Below are positions 48,841 through 60,955 of a DNA stretch of 64,000 nt, piece after piece. The notes beneath the pieces were generated by a model that was not told the DNA's origin, made no database searches, and saw only the letters and a program-made list of their open reading frames with translations. Source of the DNA: Gossypium raimondii (lineage: Eukaryota > Streptophyta > Magnoliopsida > Malvales > Malvaceae); NCBI RefSeq assembly GCF_025698545.1, contig NC_068571.1, forward strand, positions 41,821,733 through 41,885,732, in the 5' to 3' direction. The translations under genes were made by a program, and so were the position numbers. Within the stretch, counting starts at the first letter, position 1; the number at the start of each line of letters is the position of its first letter.

Positions 48841-50715
48841 ATATAAGTACAGTTATTTTTTGGTAAGATTCAAGTTATTTAAATATATTAAAAAAACCAA
48901 TATTCACCCACTATCAACAAAACTAAATAAAAAAAGTATTTTACAACTTAAAATGCCACTGTTTCATTTGGGTATTTAATAATTTTAAAAATAACTTTTA
49001 AATAATCTAAATTATTAAATCTTTGATATATCATAATTATGTCTCCCACTATACCCTTGTATTTAGTGAATCACATGCGCGTCTTCACATATTTAAGAAG
49101 TTTATAGTGGGAAAACATTTGTTTAATTAAAATATAGTATCTTTCCAATGAGGTATTGGTTTATGAGTATCTATATTTAAAATTTATTATGCGTAATTTT
49201 ATGTATAATTTTTCGAATTTTGTTATGTACGGTTGTCATATGTAAATTTTATTTTATTGCATTTATTACACTTCAAAAGACAATAATAATAATAACTTGA
49301 AGTTTGTGTTATTACTCTCTTTTCTTATGTAAAGAAACCAACTGATTCAGTTAAAATATAATTTTATTATTTTAATAGTTTATATTTTATAAATTTTAAA
49401 GAATTAGAATAAAATTCTATTACAATTTTATTATATATTAAATTAAAATTTATAAATTTTAAAACACTAAACCTGTAACTTCTCATTTCAAAATGTGGAG
49501 AACGTACCACCACTAGCATCATCCCTGCCTGTGTAGTAGGATAGTATCAGAGGGTTTTGTTTTTAAATATAACGTGATTTACTCTAAAAGAAATGCTAAT
49601 AAATTCTTGTGTCTTCATATTACATTTAAATAATGAATTAAACTTGTATTTTAAAATTAAAACAACACGTGTTTAATAATGTATCAATTTTAAATGTTCG
49701 ATTTTTGAACTTAAATTTTAATATAATTTTGATGCGACTCAAAATTATTATTATTTTTAATTTCTAAAAGACGATTTTATAAGTGGCTAATCACATTTAC
49801 CCAAATAAATTAGTGAGACTCTTATTTTTATATAAAATTTCAAGTACTCAAAATCAAATTTTCTATATATATTTTCAATAATTTTTAAGTTAATTTTATT
49901 TTTCTTGAAATCGAAAATTGATGAAACAACATGAAAGGCACCTTAAAACTTGAAATGGTTTTTTATGAAAGTCATCAATTCGTAAAACATTGAAAAATTA
50001 ATTAAATAATTTAGAACTCATGAAAAAAAATACTTGATACATGAAAACGTACTTAAAACTTGAAATGATATTTAAGAAATTAATTCGTAAATCATTAAAG
50101 TACATTACTTAAAATGTGAATAATATTTTAAGAAATTAAGCATTTTGCAAATATTGAAAGAAATATTTAATTTACGAAACGTGAAAAAGTTTATAATAAA
50201 TTAACTCGTAAAACTTTAAAATTATTAAAAAATTACTTAATAGATGAAAGAGTGAACTATCTCTTTTCAAGTAAAAGATTGTAAGATTTTAGCTCATATT
50301 ATCAACTCAATTAAGTCTAAAATCAAGTGCCACAACTTCAAGTGATTAATTTATTTACTTTAAATAGATTTGAATTATTTGATAAACGTAATAAATTAAA
50401 AGTTAATATTATAAATTAATTCTCTTCACCTATTAAGCCTACATATAATAGAAAACTATATTAAGATACATCCATGATATAAGTAAAAATAAATTTATGT
50501 AACCAATATATTTATAAAAGTTAATATAAATAACAAATGAGGTTTTGGTTGAATGGTAAAATATGGATATAAAAACTAATGAGGTATAACTTCCAAATCA
50601 TATTGTGTATATTTTGCTATAAAAACATTTTCAAAATAATATAATTTACTTTGAAAAGTGAGAGTGCCTTTTTTGTCTTTTTCCAGCTGAATTGATATTC
50701 CATCAACTTATGGTA
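48841..50715. other. Intergenic
   Basis: AT-rich and without genes. 49920-50250 has loosely repeated CTTAAAACTTGAAATG / GTAAAACATTGAAAAATTA phrases of an old tandem repeat. 50490-50715 is the second copy of the repeat at 36530. Confidence 0.45.
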
Positions 50716-50723
50716 CTAGCTCA

Positions 50724-50952
50724 AGAGAAAGGATTGTATGAAACTATGATTCCACGTCATACCTATCTGTTTCCAATAGGAGAATGATAAATCAAATTTT
50801 TGCTCTTGATATTCAACTTTTTCGTCCTGAAAAAAATTCAAATCCAACTAAAAATGCTAAAAATTAAGAAGAAAAATCCGATTTGTCATTCTCCTATTGG
50901 AAAGGAATAAGAATGACATGAAATCACAGTTTCATACAATCCCTTCTCCTAG
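50724..50952. mobile_element. hAT-like MITE with TSD CTAGCTCA
   Basis: A 229-bp element with inverted repeats of about 75 bp: GGATTGTATGAAACTATGAT... at the left is mirrored at the right (reverse complement GGATTGTATGAAACTGTGAT). The 8-bp sequence CTAGCTCA is present on both sides (50716-50723 and 50953-50960). An 8-bp duplication is the hallmark of the hAT superfamily. Non-coding. Confidence 0.85.
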
Positions 50953-51143
50953 CTAGCTCAGTTAGAGAGTTAAGTATACATTATGTAAATTAAGAGAGAG
51001 AAATCAAAATTATTGCATTAAAACAAAATTTACAAATCCTAATTATAGATAGCTATCATCTACAACATGATGAAACTCAAATTTCATCATTTTTATTGCA
51101 TTGAAACCACCAGTATTAAATAATCAAATGAGATCTCATAAAC

Positions 51144-54100
51144 TTAAGGTTCCACAATGATCTTACCAGTGGCATGGCCATCAATGCTTTTAGCCCATGC
51201 TTCTTCGGCCTTACTTAAGGGATGTATCGAATCGATTACGGCTTTAATCTTCCCTTCTTTCACGAAATTAAGAAGAAAATCGAGTTTCTCTTTCTTAGGT
51301 GTCATAAGCAATGGAACTAATTGTTTCTTTGAAAAGGTAAGCTTTTGTAAAGCGTAAGTCATGAAAACACTAGGAGTAGGAGTAATGTCGAATACTTTGC
51401 CGTTTGTGCTCAAATTGGGCTTGAAAGTGGACCAAGGAAAGCCGGTTGCGCAGTGGATTACAGCGTCGTATTTGCGGCCGGAAGGGCTTTTGAGAGCTGC
51501 CCCGTCAGGGGTCTTGTAGTCGAGAACCTCGTCTGCTCCGAGGCTCTTGACTAAATCAAGATTACGTGCGCCACAAGTGGCTGTCACGTGTGCGTTTCCA
51601 AGCTTTGCGAGTTGAACTGCGTATTGACCTACGCCGCCCGATGCGGCAGTAATCAGGAGGTTTAGTTGCTGGCCGGTTTTTTCGTAGTTGAACCCGGGAG
51701 TACGGAGGAGACACTCGTGAGCTGCGAGGCCAGCGATTGGTAAAGCTGCTCCTTGAAAAGCCGTTACCTCTGGGGGCCTTGAAACTGTCAAATTCTCCTT
51801 CGCCACAGCAAATTCAGCCAGTCCACCTCCACATATGTTCTGTCATTGCAATATATATTCGTAATAATTTGCCATAGCCAATGACTTAAAACGATGCTAA
51901 ATTGCAGATGAAACAAAGCTCCTTTATTAAACGAACAAAGTCTGAGGATCACTTACTCGGAAATGATAGTCATGTAAATAAGGTGATTGCATTATAAACA
52001 TGATACGACTCAATACCGAAAGAGATACGGCACAAAAGTTTGGGGCCTTGGGGTTGTTCCAATAATAACCAACAAATAGTTTAAGTGGAACACACACTCG
52101 AACATGGTAACGGGACACGACACTCTTTGGGACTTCCAAATATATGAAAAAGCTTTAAAAAGTTAGATTTTTCTTCAAGAACTATTGGGGTTGCACTAAA
52201 ACCACAAATGCCATAAACTATTTATCCAAATTGAATTACCATGCTACCCTGCAGCTCGTATTCGTATCTGATACTCTTGTCTGATACATATTGTCGAACA
52301 TGTAACAAATACTCGCACTCAAATCAGAATAACATAGACCGGAAGAATAAGAATGGCGACTTACGAAAAGCACGGCCACAACTTTATCGCCAGCTTTGAA
52401 ATTCTTGACTCCTGATCCGACCTCGAAGACTTCTCCTGCTGCATCAATACCTGCTCCAACAAAAAATTCTTTAGCCGACGATCGAAAATAGGCATTTGAA
52501 ATATTTGGCATTGAAGAGAAGTGCAATGTTTGCAGATGGAGAGATAAATGGTAGGTACCAGGTATGTGGGGGAATTTGCGAGGCAAAAATGGCCACACTA
52601 TCCCTTTCTGTATTCTCAAGTCAAATGGATTTATACTAGTTGCCTCCATTTTTAGTAAAACTTCATCTTGTTTTGGAGAAGGAACTTGAAGTTCAACATG
52701 CTGCAGAAAATACATTTGCAGATATATGTTATAACTGTACCATGAACCCTCTCAGTTCCATATCCCTTTTGGAGTTTTGAACAACACGCCCGCACGCACT
52801 GTCACATGCAGGAGTAATATGCACCTTCATATCATTAAGTCGTTTCACTGCAAATGAGTGGATAGACCTCTCGGCCTTCCACAATACAAATTGGAATTTC
52901 AGAGCTTTGACTCAAACTAAGCTTCCAATGCCTACTCTTTTTTATCTTTTTACGTAGGAGAAGGATTGTACATATTAAGTTTCAAAATCTGAAGTCGTCG
53001 GATGTTATTGTTAAAGACTAGTTTAGCAATACTTTTGAAAAGTGATGTGGAAAGTACTTTTGAGAAGTGTTTTTAAAAAAATTAATTTAAAATTTGAGTG
53101 TTTAGCATTGCTGTCAAAAAGTGTTTTGAAATCTAAAATGTCTCTTTTAGATATGTTATTATCAAGTAATAAATATGCATTTAAATAATATTTAAATTAG
53201 TTAATATTATTATATTTTAGTAAAAATAAAAAATTATTATAACTTGTTGTTAATATTTTAATATATGAAATATAAATTTTAAATATTGTTAAGCAATAAA
53301 TATTAATTATTTATAAAATTTAATTAGAATATATAAACTATATTTTAAATATTTAAATATAACCATTAAATATTTGTAATTAGTATTTTAAAAATATTTT
53401 TTATTTTTAATTAATAATTTTAACATATTTGTAATTACTCATCAATAAAAGAAAAATGAAATACTATGGTATAAGAGGAGTGAAAAAGTAATTAAGCGCC
53501 AAAAGTGCTTTTGGAGAGGAAAAACTAAAAATTTCAAAAACATTTTAAAAAAATAAAAAATTTCAACCTAAAGTAACTTGTTTAGCATATTTTGTTTTCA
53601 AAAGTACTTTTGAAGCCATAAATACTTTTTTAAACACTACTAAACATGACAGCTAAGCTTCAGATTTAGCAGCTTTTTGTTCTGCTATAATACCTACATA
53701 AATCGACACCAAAAGCATAAACAATATGAACATTTATATTCCTTCGTAAATTTAATACCTTTCTTTAATTATCCATTCTTAGGGTGGGTTTGGATGGGCA
53801 ATTGGGTGCGGTGCGTTTAACTTACTTTTTGTCTCACGCTACAGTATCGCTACAATATCTAATCTCACCGCCACCGCTGTTTTTACACTAATCGCAGGTA
53901 AACGCACCGCCCATCCAAACTCACCCTTAGTCTCCCTTGGTCAATAATATAATCACAGTAGATAAACAACCGGGATTCAAATCTCCATTTCTAATCGTGA
54001 TATATATATTCGAATCTAATTATGAATTTATCCTGCTACCTTATAAAAACTCGGAAATTAATCCTCTATTTTAATTTATTTATATTCTTCTATAAAAAGA

Positions 54101-54498
54101 AGCTGAGATGTTAGCCCAATAAGTTCATCTTCATATTGTCAAACATCACCATATATAAAACTGACATTAAAGATCAACAGTTAGGCAAAAATGAAAAAAG
54201 AAGAAGCAAAAATCAGTAGTTGAAACTGAATTATTTTGCAGTTTCCATAATGTCGAATTTTGATAAATGAAATTCAATTCTGATAAAATAGAGGTATGAG
54301 ATTCAGAATTAGACCATTTTTACTTCGTTTTAACTTTTGATCTCGGAAAGTTATAAGAAAAAATGCTAACAAAAAGACCAAGAAAAAAAAGAAGAAGAAG
54401 CAAGCAAATAAAAGGATGAAGAAGATTACTTTCAAAGCAGCGGCACCTCCGCCATAGGTGTTGTACTGAACAGCACGCATCATAGTATTCTTAGCCAT
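51144..54498 (-). CDS. CEQORH: Quinone oxidoreductase homolog (ceQORH-like), array copy 2, intact
   Basis: Exons 54498-54430, 52700-52559, 52450-52365 and 51839-51144 join in frame (330 residues). It starts MAKNTMMRAVQYNTYGGGAA. The N-terminal GroES-like half carries GDKVVAV, and the nucleotide-binding half carries AASGGVG for NADPH. It matches the Arabidopsis ceQORH class (At4g13010), an MDR-superfamily reductase imported into the chloroplast inner envelope without a cleavable transit peptide; no transit peptide is visible here either. It is the most divergent copy: NPFDLR replaces NPVDWK in exon 2, exon 3 is two codons shorter, and exon 4 starts NICGGGLAE. Substrate (quinones or unsaturated carbonyls) is inferred from family. 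Intron 1 contains two transposons. Confidence 0.92.
53015..53650 (+). mobile_element. Dispersed non-autonomous DNA transposon, copy 2 (intron 1)
   Basis: Matches 35170-35700 over most of its length but is more complete. The left end GTTTAGCAATACTTTTGAAA and the right end (reverse complement GTTTAGTAGTGTTTAAAAAA) are related, so it has terminal inverted repeats. No ORF. Confidence 0.75.
53782..53926. mobile_element. Tourist-like (PIF/Harbinger) MITE, TSD TTA
   Basis: A 145-bp element with inverted termini GGGTGGGTTTGGATGGGC and GCCCATCCAAACTCACCC, flanked by TTA at 53779-53781 and 53927-53929. The 3-bp TWA duplication and the small size fit Tourist MITEs. It lies in intron 1 of QOR copy 2. 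Confidence 0.88.
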
Positions 54499-54633
54499 TT
54501 TCAGTTGTGAGTAGAAAATGAATGAAGGTGGTAACTGAGAATTGAGAAGATAAAAGAGAGAGCGGAAAGGACCAGAAAGTGTGATTAAATTATGTATTTT
54601 TTGCAATTAGATAATTGGGCTTTGAGGGGTAGT

Positions 54634-54645
54634 TTTTATAGTGAA
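54634..54645 (-). promoter_or_regulatory. Probable TATA box of QOR copy 2
   Basis: Minus strand CACTATAAAAACTAC, about 140 bp upstream of the start codon. Confidence 0.5.
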
Positions 54646-55607
54646 ATGAGGCCTGCATTTAGCTAAATTAACGGGTATACCCCTCTTCCAACAAATTCGC
54701 AGAAAACCTTTGGTTACATTTCTATACTTTTTATGTATCTAATCCCTTAAATGAATTACTGTTATTTTAAATTAAAAATTAGTGTACAAAATTAATTAAA
54801 AATCAATTTAATTGGAAATTGATAAAAAAAATATTAAGTTAAACTGTTATTATTGATACTTGAGGATGAATTAATCGAAGGACAAGAAAATGATAAAAAT
54901 CAAGTTAATATACTACAATTAATGGGTTTGATAAAGATAGACATGTAATTTAATAATTTAAATTATTTTTTATAAATTCACAAAAAAAAGGTTAAAAAGG
55001 TTTTTCCACTTTCCAACTAATCACATCTTAAACAAAATTTTAAATATAATTCGCTAACATCAAAAAATTATTATTTTAAGAAAATATCGTTTTATTTTAT
55101 TTTATTTTTCACCCAAGTGTGTTATTGTACAGTGGTAGATCTAAAGGGCTGACAGGGGTCAACCCCCTAAAATAAAAAATTGTTCATTTAGGCTTTTTAA
55201 AAATTTTAAAATTTAAATTAGTAAAAATAAAATTATATTTTAATCCTTAAAATGATAAAAATTATCAAATTAATCTCTTAAAATGATAAAATTAAAATTT
55301 AATTTCTACCCCTACAAATTTTGGTGGCTTCACCCTGTCATTGGACTAGTTCATAGTGTATTATTTCATATATTGTTCTATAATCAAATTAAATATATTT
55401 TTAAAGTTTGTATATTTATATGATAATTTCTCTGTAAATAATTTATATTATATAAATAAGTTAATGTATTGTAAATTATTTTTTTACCGTCATAACTTCT
55501 TGAATGTGCTACAATTGATTTCTTCTTCTACTCGTTGTTTCAAACTTGCCGGCTTGTCCCATTTCAAACCTCTACTTTTCTCCTTGCCAATAATTACTGA
55601 TTTTCAA
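54646..55607. other. Intergenic
   Basis: AT-rich. 55130-55340 (GGGCTGACAGGGGTCAACCC, then ATTTTAATCC and TTTGGTGGCTTCACCC) is a remnant of a dispersed repeat also hinted at in cyclin C intron 4 (40940-41040). Confidence 0.4.
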
Positions 55608-55779
55608 CCATTTTTAATACATTTTATTATCTCACAATTTCATATTTTATAATTTTTATTCCCTAATTATATTTTTAAAAATAATTTATTCATACAAATT
55701 TTAATATAATAATTCTATCCATTTTTAATACATTTTATTATCTCACAATTTCATATTTTATAATTTTTTATATCCTAAT
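55608..55779 (+). repeat. 111-bp tandem duplication, second copy split by solo LTR
   Basis: Copy A is 55608-55718 (CCATTTTTAATACATTTTAT...ATAATAATTCTAT). Copy B starts at 55719, is interrupted by the LTR at 55780 and resumes at 56644 (TATATATTTAAAAATTTTCT...AATAATTCTAT). The duplication therefore predates the LTR insertion. Confidence 0.85.
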
Positions 55780-56638
55780 TGTCAAAACCTTTTTTTTTTC
55801 TCTCTGGACACAATCCAGATTCCGACCATAGGAGCCACCGGTCGTCAGCAACGGCGACCACCGTCCCCGGGGGTCGGATTTTTCGAGAAAGGCCTATTTT
55901 GGCCAATTTGTTTTCCTCAACCTCGATATGAGGTCAAAATCTCAAAAAAAAAACCCAAAATACCAAAAAAGACCAAAAATCTTTCGGGTTATTTTGCGTT
56001 TCGAAGGCTTTTTCCTCAGAAAAAGGGTCATCTTTCATCGGAGATGACTACTTCTGCCACTCGCGGTGGCAGAACTCGAATCGTCAAGTAAACTTTCCCT
56101 TTTTTTTTTTTCTGTTTTATGCTTTTATATTAAAAAAGATAAAAAAAAAAAAAGAATCACCTTTCAAATGTTTGTATTTTTTTTATTACTTCGTCCATAT
56201 CTTTGTTTACATGCTATTGATGGCTTTTATAGCCGATTAGAATTACAATATTTCCTTTTTTTTTTGTCTTTGCTTGGCTATTGTTTCTTGTGTGTTGCCT
56301 TCTATCCTTGCTTTCTTTTTGTAGGTGTCCCTGGAGTCAACGGTGGCAATGGGAAACGCACCCTTGCCATTTTGGTGCAATGGGGGCAGGGGCACGTCAG
56401 GTCTCGGGTGGCGAGCGCGCTGGCGCAGCATAAGGAGCGGCGCCAAGGGGACATAAGGTTTCTGAGAAAATGTTTAGGTTATTGGGTCACTGGGGGTTTC
56501 TTTATTTTGAGCCGTTTAAAACTGTAAATTTTGGCCTGATGTTTCTTGTAAATGGACTGTTGTAATGGATTCTAATATCTTCTATTTTTATTTTTTGTTT
56601 GGCTTCTGTTTAGGCCCAGGCTAAATTGGCCTATTACA
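55780..56638 (-). mobile_element. Solo LTR (859 bp) with TSD CTAAT
   Basis: It starts TGTCAAAACC and ends TTGGCCTATTACA. CTAAT flanks both sides (55775-55779 and 56639-56643). The U3 end resembles the other LTRs (TGTAATAGGCC... on the minus strand), but the opposite end lacks the GGGAGTCGCCACC block, so it is a different subfamily. GC-rich patch at 55820-55890. Confidence 0.92.
56221..56232 (-). promoter_or_regulatory. LTR TATA box
   Basis: Minus strand GGCTATAAAAGCC, about 410 bp inside the U3 end. It has the same short palindromic form as the box at 17889. Confidence 0.65.
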
Positions 56639-56643
56639 CTAAT

Positions 56644-57418
56644 TCTATATATTTAAAAATTTTCTGTTCATATAAATTTCAATATAATAATAATTCTATC
56701 AATTTTAATTTAATGTGCAATATCATATATAAATATTGATTTTATAACAACATTATCAAGTTAACACAACTTTACATTATACTACACACACGCAATTATA
56801 TTAATTCAATATGAATATATATATATATATATTTATTTCTTTTAAACATGTACAATTGAAATAAAATCAAAGTTTTATATATACATATGAACTGCAATTT
56901 ATTTAAGTTTCATTTATATAATAACACCAAATAAAAATTTAATCAATATTTATGTATAAATTTAATATTTAACCCTATAAATATTAAAATATTCACTTAC
57001 TCATATAATTAACACATACTTTCCAAAAAGATTTTGCTCATTCAACTATTAAATACTTTTACATAAAACAAATTTATAAGCAAAACTTTAATTAAAAAAT
57101 TGAAATATGAACATAGTAAAAGTACATACAATTCAAACCTCAAATATGAACTAATAAGAAAAAGCATACAAGTCCAACATAATCACATTTCATTGTTGAA
57201 ATTGTCAAACCAAAAAAGCAAGGAAATGTAGGAACCACACAAAAGAAGAGTTAATCTGTGAATACAGAGCTTACAACACATGATACATTTCATTAACATA
57301 ATTTTCAAAGTCCACAAATCCTAATTATCCATGCAAGCAACATGACCTCCAAGCATCACTGTTTATTGTTTTAATTGCTTATAACTGCAGTTAGTACAAT
57401 AAAGTAATATTTTATAGA
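56644..57418. other. Intergenic and 3' UTR of QOR copy 3
   Basis: 56644-57120 is AT-rich with an (AT)n run near 56815. 57170-57418 matches 62600-62846 below copy 4, so the duplicated unit includes the 3' UTR and downstream sequence. Confidence 0.6.
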
Positions 57419-60400
57419 CTAAGGCTCCACAATGATCTTACCAGTGGCATGACCATCAATGCTCTTAGCCCATGCTTCTTCAGCCTTACTTAAGGGATAC
57501 TTTGAATCGATTACCGTCTTAAGCTTCCCGTCTTTCACCAAGTTAACGAGATAATTGAGGTTCTCCTTCTTAAGTGATACAAAGAGTGGTTCCAGCTTCT
57601 TCTTTGAGAAAGTAAGCTTTTTCATAGCAAAAGTTAGGAAAGCACTAGGACCAGGGGTTATATCGATTACCTTCCCATTTGAACTTAGATTAGGTTCAAA
57701 GGTAGACCAAGGAATGCCCGCTGCACAGTGGATCACTGCATCATATTTGCGACCCGAAGGGCTTTTTAGAGCCGCCCCGTCGGGAGTCTTGTAGTCAAGA
57801 ACCTCGTCTGCTCCAAGGCTTTTGACAAAATCCAGATTACGAGCCCCACAAGTGGCTGTTACATGTGTGTTTCCAAGCTTGGCTAGTTGAACTGCGTAAT
57901 GACCTACACCACCTGAAGCAGCAGTAATCAAGAGGTTTACTTGCTGGCCACTTCCGTCAAGCTTGACCCCAGCTGCCTGGGTGAGTGCCTGGTGAGCTGT
58001 GAGACCAGCAACAGGCAAACCTGCACCTTCGGCAGCTGATACTTCTGGTGACCTTGCAACTGTCAGATTCTCCTTAGCCACAGCATATTCAGCTAGTCCA
58101 CCTCCGGTCTATCATTGTAAATATAATTCATTATAGAAGATAGTCATAGCAATCGAAATAACTGATACTGATTCGCTGATAATATGAATAGAAGATAAAT
58201 TCACTGAACCACTGGACTGCAGTAAGGTTATCTAGGTTTCTCTCAGCCAAATGGCGAGATAATGAGAGTAATGATAGTCACATAGACAAAGGATGGTTGC
58301 ATTCTAAACACGATACCGATTAATCCAAACAGGCAAGCAGGTCAATGCTAAGCGGTTCTCATGACTAAGCTAATCAAGATCACTCATTGGAAGACCAACA
58401 TGGTTTATTAGAACAAAAAATGTAGCACTAGTCCTTGGAATTTCTTTTTATGGGGCTACAATTTACGCGCATTCCATCATTGCTGGATTCAAAAGTTGAT
58501 CTTTTGGCCATGAGGAGATCCATATTTTACCTCAAGAATTGTTGCCTAAAGTCCTACCAAGCTCAACGCCCAATTAATTACTCGAGCTAATACCAAAAAT
58601 ACAAATATCATTGACTGTTTTTCAAATTGTGATCCGTTAAGCTAGTAAAATACCGGTGATTCTTCCACTCTTCAAGAAGAAATCTCCTTTCTGATTGTTC
58701 TCAGAATGATTAATGACATGCCGGCAAGATTGTTTGAACCAGATTAGACCAGCCGATCCGACCGTTGGGCCAAGATCCAGCTAGAGTACCTATCCGGAAG
58801 AAGGCTTTGAACCTTTTAACTCAGGAATCAATACGGACTGGTTGGACCGCTTAAATCAGATTTTTTATTTTATATATTTTTTAATTAATTATTTAATCAA
58901 AATGGTGGTATCATCAGTTCAACCACCTATCTGATTCTGAAAACTAAGCCTCCAGGCCAGACTTTTTATGCTGACTTGGGGAGGGGGGGATTAAGAATGA
59001 GAACGAGAACTTACAAAATGATGAAGCGCAGCTACAACTTTATCCCCAGCTTTGAAATTTGTAACTCCTGGTCCAACCTTTACGACTTCTCCTGCTACAT
59101 CACTAGCTGCAAAAAAAAAATATTTGAGATATCAAATCTTCCATGACAAGAGGGTGACAAAAATTACCATCAATAACCACAACTGCTTAAACTACGAGAC
59201 CTGCCAACCAGCTTATTATTATGTTGGTTAATTATAGAAAAAGGATATGCCTTAACAGATAGACAAATTCTGTCCTTTAATGATAACTTGAGTCAAATAG
59301 ACACATTTTTTTCCCATCAATAGTTACCTCTAAAGCAAACTCCACAATGTAAATCGACGCAAATTAGATTACAAGTTCAATAATCCGGCAGATACTAAGT
59401 AAAATTTTTAGAAAGCCCTGCTAGGGAATTCAACATAGTAATACAACAAAAACAGATTGTGAAGACTCACGTAACATGAGATATACTTAACAATAGTGTT
59501 TTAGAAACCAGGCCACTCGTTCGCTGGTGCGATCAATTCGATTGGTTCAATTAAAAAAACTCAAAAAACTCGGTTCAACTAGTTTTTTAATCTGTTGAAC
59601 CGGTCAGTACTGGTTCCCGATCTAAACCAGTTCAAAGCCATTCTCTAAACCGATGACTAGTTTCCAATCCAACCGTAGGTTCAACTGGTCCGTATCTGTT
59701 CAAAGTCATTCTCCGGACCGATACCTAGGCTAATTCCTGGTCTAACTGGCCAGTCTGATCCGGTTCAAACATCATTGACAAAAAGAAAGTCTCAAGAAAA
59801 TTTCAAGACAGAAAAGGTGAAAAGAACAAAATATATAAACTACCAGGTATGCAGGGGAATTTTCTAGGTAAAAATGGGCGAAGCACCCCTTCCTGTATTT
59901 TCCAGTCAACTGGGTTTAGACTAATTGCGTCCAGTTTAAGCAACATTTCATCTTTATTTGGAGTGGGTATTGGAACTTCAACATGCTGTAACAAGCACAA
60001 AAAATTCAAAGCTGTTATGACATCAAGTCACTGGTAAAATTTCTTTTCAAGTTTATATCAAGCAGGTCCATATAAAAATTTTTTTTTGTTTTAATTGTTT
60101 GTTTTTGGTGGTTTAGTGTTGCTGTGGGTGGAGTTTTCCAAACAACCAATTTTGTCTTGTTTTGTGGTATTAATAAAGCATGCCGATTAAATTTAAAAAA
60201 AAAAAAAAAAAGAGTATCAACCTATCAACCTCTCGGTCTCAGATCTCTTCCAAGAGCAAATTCTTATTTACTTCCGTTCCAGAATGTGCTTTCAATCACA
60301 ATTTTTTAACTAATAGAATTTTGAATCCGACGATAAAATCAGTTAACACTTAACTTCACTATCAAGTCTTAGCCCATAAGTCACAGATCTTTTTTGGAAT

Positions 60401-60955
60401 TTTTAATTCCAAAGAGCAAATACTTAATTTACTTCAATTCCAGAAAATTCCAGAATCCTAGTGCATCGGAGTACTCATTCAAATTATCTATATGCTTTCA
60501 ATCACAAATTTAACAAATAAAATTTTGAATCCGACAATAAAATCGGTCAACACTTAACTTCTCCATCAAGTCAACCTCACAATCTCATATCCTTGTCGTG
60601 AAATTTTAATTCCGAATAGCAAATTCCCTATAGTTCATTTCCGTTCCAGAAAATTCCAATTCCTTAGTAACTCACGGCACTCATTGAAATCATATTCATG
60701 CTTTCTTCAATCATAAGTTAAACGAATCGAATTTTGAATCCGAAGAGCAAACTTAGATCAATGTAAACACTAGATTAACAACCTTAATTGAAGTCTCCAC
60801 TAAAAAAAGGAACTAAACTTATATGATAAAACAGTAAGAAAAAAGTAAAAGCAAGCAAAATAGATCATCATAATGAAGTAGATTTTTACCTTCAAAGCAG
60901 CAGCGCCTCCGCCATAGCTGTCATATTGTAAAGCATGCATAAGAGTTTCAGCCAT
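57419..60955 (-). CDS. CEQORH: Quinone oxidoreductase homolog (ceQORH-like), array copy 3, intact
   Basis: Exons 60955-60890, 59985-59844, 59106-59015 and 58108-57419 join in frame into 329 residues, the same length as the Arabidopsis homolog as I recall it. It begins MAETLMHALQYDSYGGGAAA and ends HATGKIIVEP. Exon 2 holds NPVDWK and RPFLPRKFPCIP, exon 3 VAGEVVKVGPGVTNFKAGDK, and exon 4 the NADPH motif AASGGVG (residues about 163-169) and TCGARNLDFVKSLGADEVLD. No zinc-binding residues of true alcohol dehydrogenases are apparent, as expected for the quinone-reductase branch. Likely plastid-envelope NADPH-dependent reductase. Introns 2 and 3 carry dispersed repeats. Confidence 0.94.
58720..58960. 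repeat. Dispersed repeat in intron 3 of QOR copy 3
   Basis: Rich in GACCAGCCGATCCGACCG, GACTGGTTGGACCG and GGTTCAA phrases. Related sequence at 59500-59775 and 45745-45960. Confidence 0.55.
59500..59775. repeat. Dispersed repeat in intron 2 of QOR copy 3
   Basis: Contains TTGAACCGGTCAGTACTGGT, CCGATGACTAGTTTCC, TCAACTGGTCCG and CTAACTGGCCAGTCTGATCC. It repeats itself about every 90 bp. Confidence 0.55.
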
